From Erythrobacter sp. UBA2510 (GTDB lineage Bacteria > Pseudomonadota > Alphaproteobacteria > Sphingomonadales > Sphingomonadaceae), in the NCBI GenBank assembly GCA_002341345.1, contig DDNW01000051.1, positions 5,570 through 14,717 of the forward strand: 9,148 nt of DNA, written 5' to 3'. The position numbers were made by a program, and so were the translations under genes. Below are positions 6,626 to 9,148 of this stretch, piece by piece. The notes under the pieces were generated by a model, which saw nothing but the letters and a program-made list of their open reading frames with translations, was not told the origin of the DNA and did no database searches. Each line of letters opens with the position of its first letter. Within the stretch, counting starts at the first letter, position 1.

Positions 6626-7684
6626 ATGCGCTATTCGATCCTGGGGCGCAGCGGCTTGCGTGTCTCGAAGATGTCTCTCGGCACGATGACGTTTGGCGAG
6701 GGGGTCGAATGGTCGCGCCCCGAAGCTGACTGCCGGCCCGTCTTTGATGTCTACGTCGAAGCGGGCGGCAATTTCATCGACACGGCAAATATGTACATGG
6801 GCGGCGAAAGCGAAAGAATGATCGGTCGCTTCATTGCCGAGGATCGAGAACGCTTCGTCGTGGCGACAAAATACGCCAATGCGCCTCCTGGAAGAATGGA
6901 TCCGAACGAAGCGGGTATGCACCGCAAGAATATTATGCAGTCCATCGACAAGAGCTTGGCTCGGCTGGGCGTCGATTACATCGATCTATACTACGCGCAT
7001 TTCTGGGACTTCACTATGCCGGTGGAAGAGGTGATGCGGGCGTTCGATGACCTCATCAGTGCGGGCAAGATTCTGCATGTCGGACTGTCCGACGTGCCGG
7101 CTTGGGTGGTTTCTCGCGGTCAGGCATTCCACGACCTGCGTGGCCTGCCCCCCATCGCGTGCATGCAGCTGGAATACAGCCTCGTTCAACGTTCTATCGA
7201 ACGCGAACATCTTCCCCTTGCTGCCGCGCACGACATCGGCATCACCGCTTGGTCTCCTTTGGCTGGAGGCATTTTGTCAGGGAAGTATACTGGAGCTGAA
7301 AAGCCAACTGGCGGGAACGAGGCAAAACGCATGAATTACATGCAGCTACAACCGCTTGACGATCGCAATCGTGCCATTGCCGAGGCCGTCGATGCGATCG
7401 CAGTAGAAGTCGAAGCCAAGCCGTCTCAGGTTGCTCTTGCATGGATAATGTCGCGCGGGATCATCCCGATCATCGGCGCTACCCGGCCCGAACAGATGCG
7501 CGAGAATCTGGCTGCATGCGAATTGTCATTGCCGCCCGAAATCCTCGCTCGGTTGGATGCTGCCAGTGATTTCGACAAGGGGCATCCGTATTCGATGCTC
7601 GAATGGGATATGTCTATGACCCTGGGCTATGCCGGAATGCGCGACCAGATCGATATCGCGCGATTTCCCGGTCAACTCAGCTAG
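6626..7684 (+). CDS. Aldo/keto reductase
   Basis: NAD(P)H-dependent carbonyl reductase/alcohol dehydrogenase of 352 residues with an (alpha/beta)8 barrel, cytosolic. The catalytic tetrad is complete: Asp52 and Tyr57 in FIDTANMY, Lys82 in ATKYA, His125 in YYAHFWD. The N-terminal LGRSGLRVSKMSLGTMTFG (6-24) and the cofactor-phosphate segment IIGATRPEQMRENL (282-295) are typical of the bacterial AKR branch related to oxidoreductases such as YajO/Tas. ATG 6626 has AAGGG, overlapping the upstream stop codon, 7 nt before it; with only 10 bp between genes, translation is probably coupled to the lipoprotein gene. In this setting it likely interconverts a ketone or aldehyde and an alcohol formed from the P450 product, but the substrate is not determined. 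Confidence 0.96.
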   Translation: MRYSILGRSGLRVSKMSLGTMTFGEGVEWSRPEADCRPVFDVYVEAGGNFIDTANMYMGGESERMIGRFIAEDRERFVVATKYANAPPGRMDPNEAGMHRKNIMQSIDKSLARLGVDYIDLYYAHFWDFTMPVEEVMRAFDDLISAGKILHVGLSDVPAWVVSRGQAFHDLRGLPPIACMQLEYSLVQRSIEREHLPLAAAHDIGITAWSPLAGGILSGKYTGAEKPTGGNEAKRMNYMQLQPLDDRNRAIAEAVDAIAVEVEAKPSQVALAWIMSRGIIPIIGATRPEQMRENLAACELSLPPEILARLDAASDFDKGHPYSMLEWDMSMTLGYAGMRDQIDIARFPGQLS

Positions 7685-7755
7685 CGGGATAACCATGGCT
7701 TGACCGGTTGTCCGAGGCCGAGGCAAACCCGATAGGAATTGCGACTGACCTATAG

Positions 7756-8964
7756 ATGACGGCGAAGCTGAAAAAATCGAGCATGAGCGAATCGCCGAGT
7801 GCAGTCGTGACCTGGCTGTGCATCGCCGTTGCCGTGCTGGAAGGATTCGAGCTTCAGGTAGCGGGCGTCGCAGCACCGCGTTTCGCCACGGTTATGGAGA
7901 TGGATGCCGATGCGCTGGGGCTATTCTTCAGCGCAAGCACCTTCGGTCTCCTCTTCGGCGCGCTGGGCGGAGGCTGGGTGGCTGACCGTAAAGGCCGCCT
8001 TCAGGTACTGGCCGGCTCGGTCATCGCGTTTGGGGCCGGCTCGATCCTGACCGGGCTTTCCGCCAATGCAGAACAATTGGTTTTAACACGGTTTCTGACT
8101 GGTCTGGGGTTGGGCGGGGCCTTGCCCAACCTGCTGGCGCTGACTGCGGAAAATGCCGACCCTGGCAGTCAGAAGCGTGCAGTTGCCCTGCTCTATTGCG
8201 GTGTACCGATTGGGGGAATGTTGGTCAGCCTTGCCGGCGCGACCTCCGGGGATGCATGGCGACAATTGTTCATAGCTGGAGGTCTGGTATCGATTGTCGT
8301 CGGAGTTTTACTGTGGCGGCAACGCAGCATCGTCAAATTGACCGCCTCTGTCAGACCCAGCCAAGGCAGCGGCATCGTATCGTCGCTTTTCAGTGATGGT
8401 CGTGCCGTGCCCACGCTCCTCGTTTGGACCAGTTTCTGCGGCGCGCTGATCATTCTTTATCTGGTGTTGAACTGGTTGCCGATGCTGCTGTCGGGAATGG
8501 GTTTTAGCGCAACGGAGGCCTTGATTGCCCAGATCGCCTTCAACACGGGCGGTTTTTTCTCGTGCCTTCTGACAGCACCGTTACTCGATACCCGGCGCGC
8601 TTGGCTGATTGCGCTCGGATCATTTTCGGCAGTTCCCGTACTTCTTTATACGCTGTCAGCTGTCGCCGCGCCGCTGACTTGCATTGTGCTGTCGGCATTA
8701 CTGGGCGGTGCGATCCTCACCACACAATCGTTACTCTATTCCATAACACCCACAATCTATCCGCGTGGAACTGGTGGGATAGGCACAGGCACGGCGATTG
8801 CCTGGGGACGGATCGGATCGATTATCGGCCCCTTATATGGTGCTGTACTTCTCAGTGGCAGCTCCGCAGAGCGAGACGTATTTGTCGGAATCATCCCCAT
8901 CGCACTTGTGGCTGGAATTGCGGCAGTCGCACTTTCCTTTAGAACGGCCTCTTTACGAGCTTGA
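7756..8964 (+). CDS. MFS permease, aromatic-acid:H+ symporter type (MhpT-like)
   Basis: Inner-membrane transporter of 402 residues with about 12 hydrophobic segments (roughly 17-40, 54-75, 84-103, 109-130, 143-163, 169-187, 219-243, 253-275, 282-301, 306-328, 340-366, 375-394). MFS motif A is present as GGWVADRKGR (72-81), and Glu29 in LEGFELQ takes the acidic TM1 position of the AAHS family. The blocks GLGLGGALPNLLALTAE (116-132), LLYCGVPIGG (145-154) and LNWLPMLL (238-245) closely recall E. coli MhpT, the 3-(3-hydroxyphenyl)propionate permease (from memory). It probably imports the cluster's substrate, perhaps a carboxylate. The start is uncertain: ATG 7756 and ATG 7783 (Met10) are both weakly supported by a ribosome site, and both leave TM1 intact. 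It follows the reductase by 71 bp on the same strand, probably in the same operon. Confidence 0.93.
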   Translation: MTAKLKKSSMSESPSAVVTWLCIAVAVLEGFELQVAGVAAPRFATVMEMDADALGLFFSASTFGLLFGALGGGWVADRKGRLQVLAGSVIAFGAGSILTGLSANAEQLVLTRFLTGLGLGGALPNLLALTAENADPGSQKRAVALLYCGVPIGGMLVSLAGATSGDAWRQLFIAGGLVSIVVGVLLWRQRSIVKLTASVRPSQGSGIVSSLFSDGRAVPTLLVWTSFCGALIILYLVLNWLPMLLSGMGFSATEALIAQIAFNTGGFFSCLLTAPLLDTRRAWLIALGSFSAVPVLLYTLSAVAAPLTCIVLSALLGGAILTTQSLLYSITPTIYPRGTGGIGTGTAIAWGRIGSIIGPLYGAVLLSGSSAERDVFVGIIPIALVAGIAAVALSFRTASLRA

Positions 8965-9135
8965 TCGAAACGAATTTCGTACCGTCTCGAAGGCGGTGTC
9001 AAAGCAACAGCCGAGAGGGGAGGGCTGGTGACGTGCTCCCATGAGCAAGGCTGATAATCCGTTCAGGTAGGGTCATGACTCATTAAGCACATGGCCATGG
9101 CTTGGATCAGAATTGGCGTGTGCAAGGAGCGAGCG
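8965..9135. other. Intergenic stretch after the permease, no gene seen
   Basis: No open frame with convincing protein features begins here. Small symmetries exist: ACGAA-T-TTCGT just after the permease stop, TGCTC-CCAT-GAGCA, and CATGGCCATG at 9090-9099. None is followed by a run of T, so no rho-independent terminator is called. Confidence 0.5.
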
Positions 9136-9148
9136 AAGGAGAATAGTG
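9136..9148 (+). promoter_or_regulatory. Shine-Dalgarno and GTG, possible start of the next gene
   Basis: AAGGAG at 9136-9141 is followed after AATA by GTG at 9146-9148, the last codon of the window. The spacing of 4 nt is slightly short but workable. If real, a further plus-strand gene begins exactly at the right edge; its product cannot be seen. Confidence 0.35.

Noticed and set aside
8965..9060. Small hairpins after the permease as a terminator
   Set aside because: Stems are only 5 bp and none is followed by a T-run.
1..9148. Insertion sequences, tRNA genes, CRISPR repeats
   Set aside because: No transposase-like frame, terminal repeat pair, cloverleaf or regularly spaced repeat was seen.

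Overview
The window looks like chromosomal or large-plasmid DNA of an alphaproteobacterium, most likely a sphingomonad (Novosphingobium, Sphingobium or a relative). This is inferred from the moderately high GC, the codon use, and the mix of CYP101-type P450, soluble P450, FMN hydroxyacid oxidase, SnoaL-like lipoprotein, aldo/keto reductase and MhpT-like transporter. No database search was possible, so the genus is not fixed. Nothing marks a mobile element, CRISPR array, tRNA or rRNA.

Layout from left to right. (1) A P450 on the minus strand (1115 to beyond the left edge) aligns along its length with P450cam (CYP101A1), with near-identical residue numbering. (2) Diverging from it is a TetR-type regulator (1249-1923 +). 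Between the two lies a perfect 26-bp palindrome (1165-1190). (3) An AraC/OruR-type regulator follows (2028-3056 +). (4) On the minus strand a second P450 (5557-4322) and an FMN-dependent alpha-hydroxyacid oxidase (4268-3057) form a probable two-gene operon. It converges on the AraC gene so closely that the two stop codons abut. (5) A 284-bp divergent control region (5558-5841) holds GTGCCA repeats. (6) A plus-strand set follows: an exported SnoaL/NTF2-like lipoprotein (5842-6615), an aldo/keto reductase (6626-7684) and an MFS aromatic-acid-type permease (7756-8964). (7) The last 184 bp carry no gene body, but a Shine-Dalgarno sequence and a GTG at the very end may begin the next one.

Together this reads as a regulated catabolic cluster for an imported organic compound, perhaps a terpenoid or an alicyclic or aromatic acid. 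The permease would bring the substrate in and the P450s would hydroxylate it. The oxidase and aldo/keto reductase would interconvert hydroxyl and carbonyl groups, and the SnoaL-like protein would act at the cell envelope. The substrate cannot be named from sequence. No ferredoxin or ferredoxin reductase for the P450s is visible, so they must lie elsewhere.

The most striking observation is that the TetR-type protein resembles the Vibrio LuxR/HapR/SmcR quorum-sensing master regulators in both its helix-turn-helix and its ligand domain. The palindrome beside it also has the same ATTGA-N8-TCAAT skeleton as the LuxR-type operator as I remember it.
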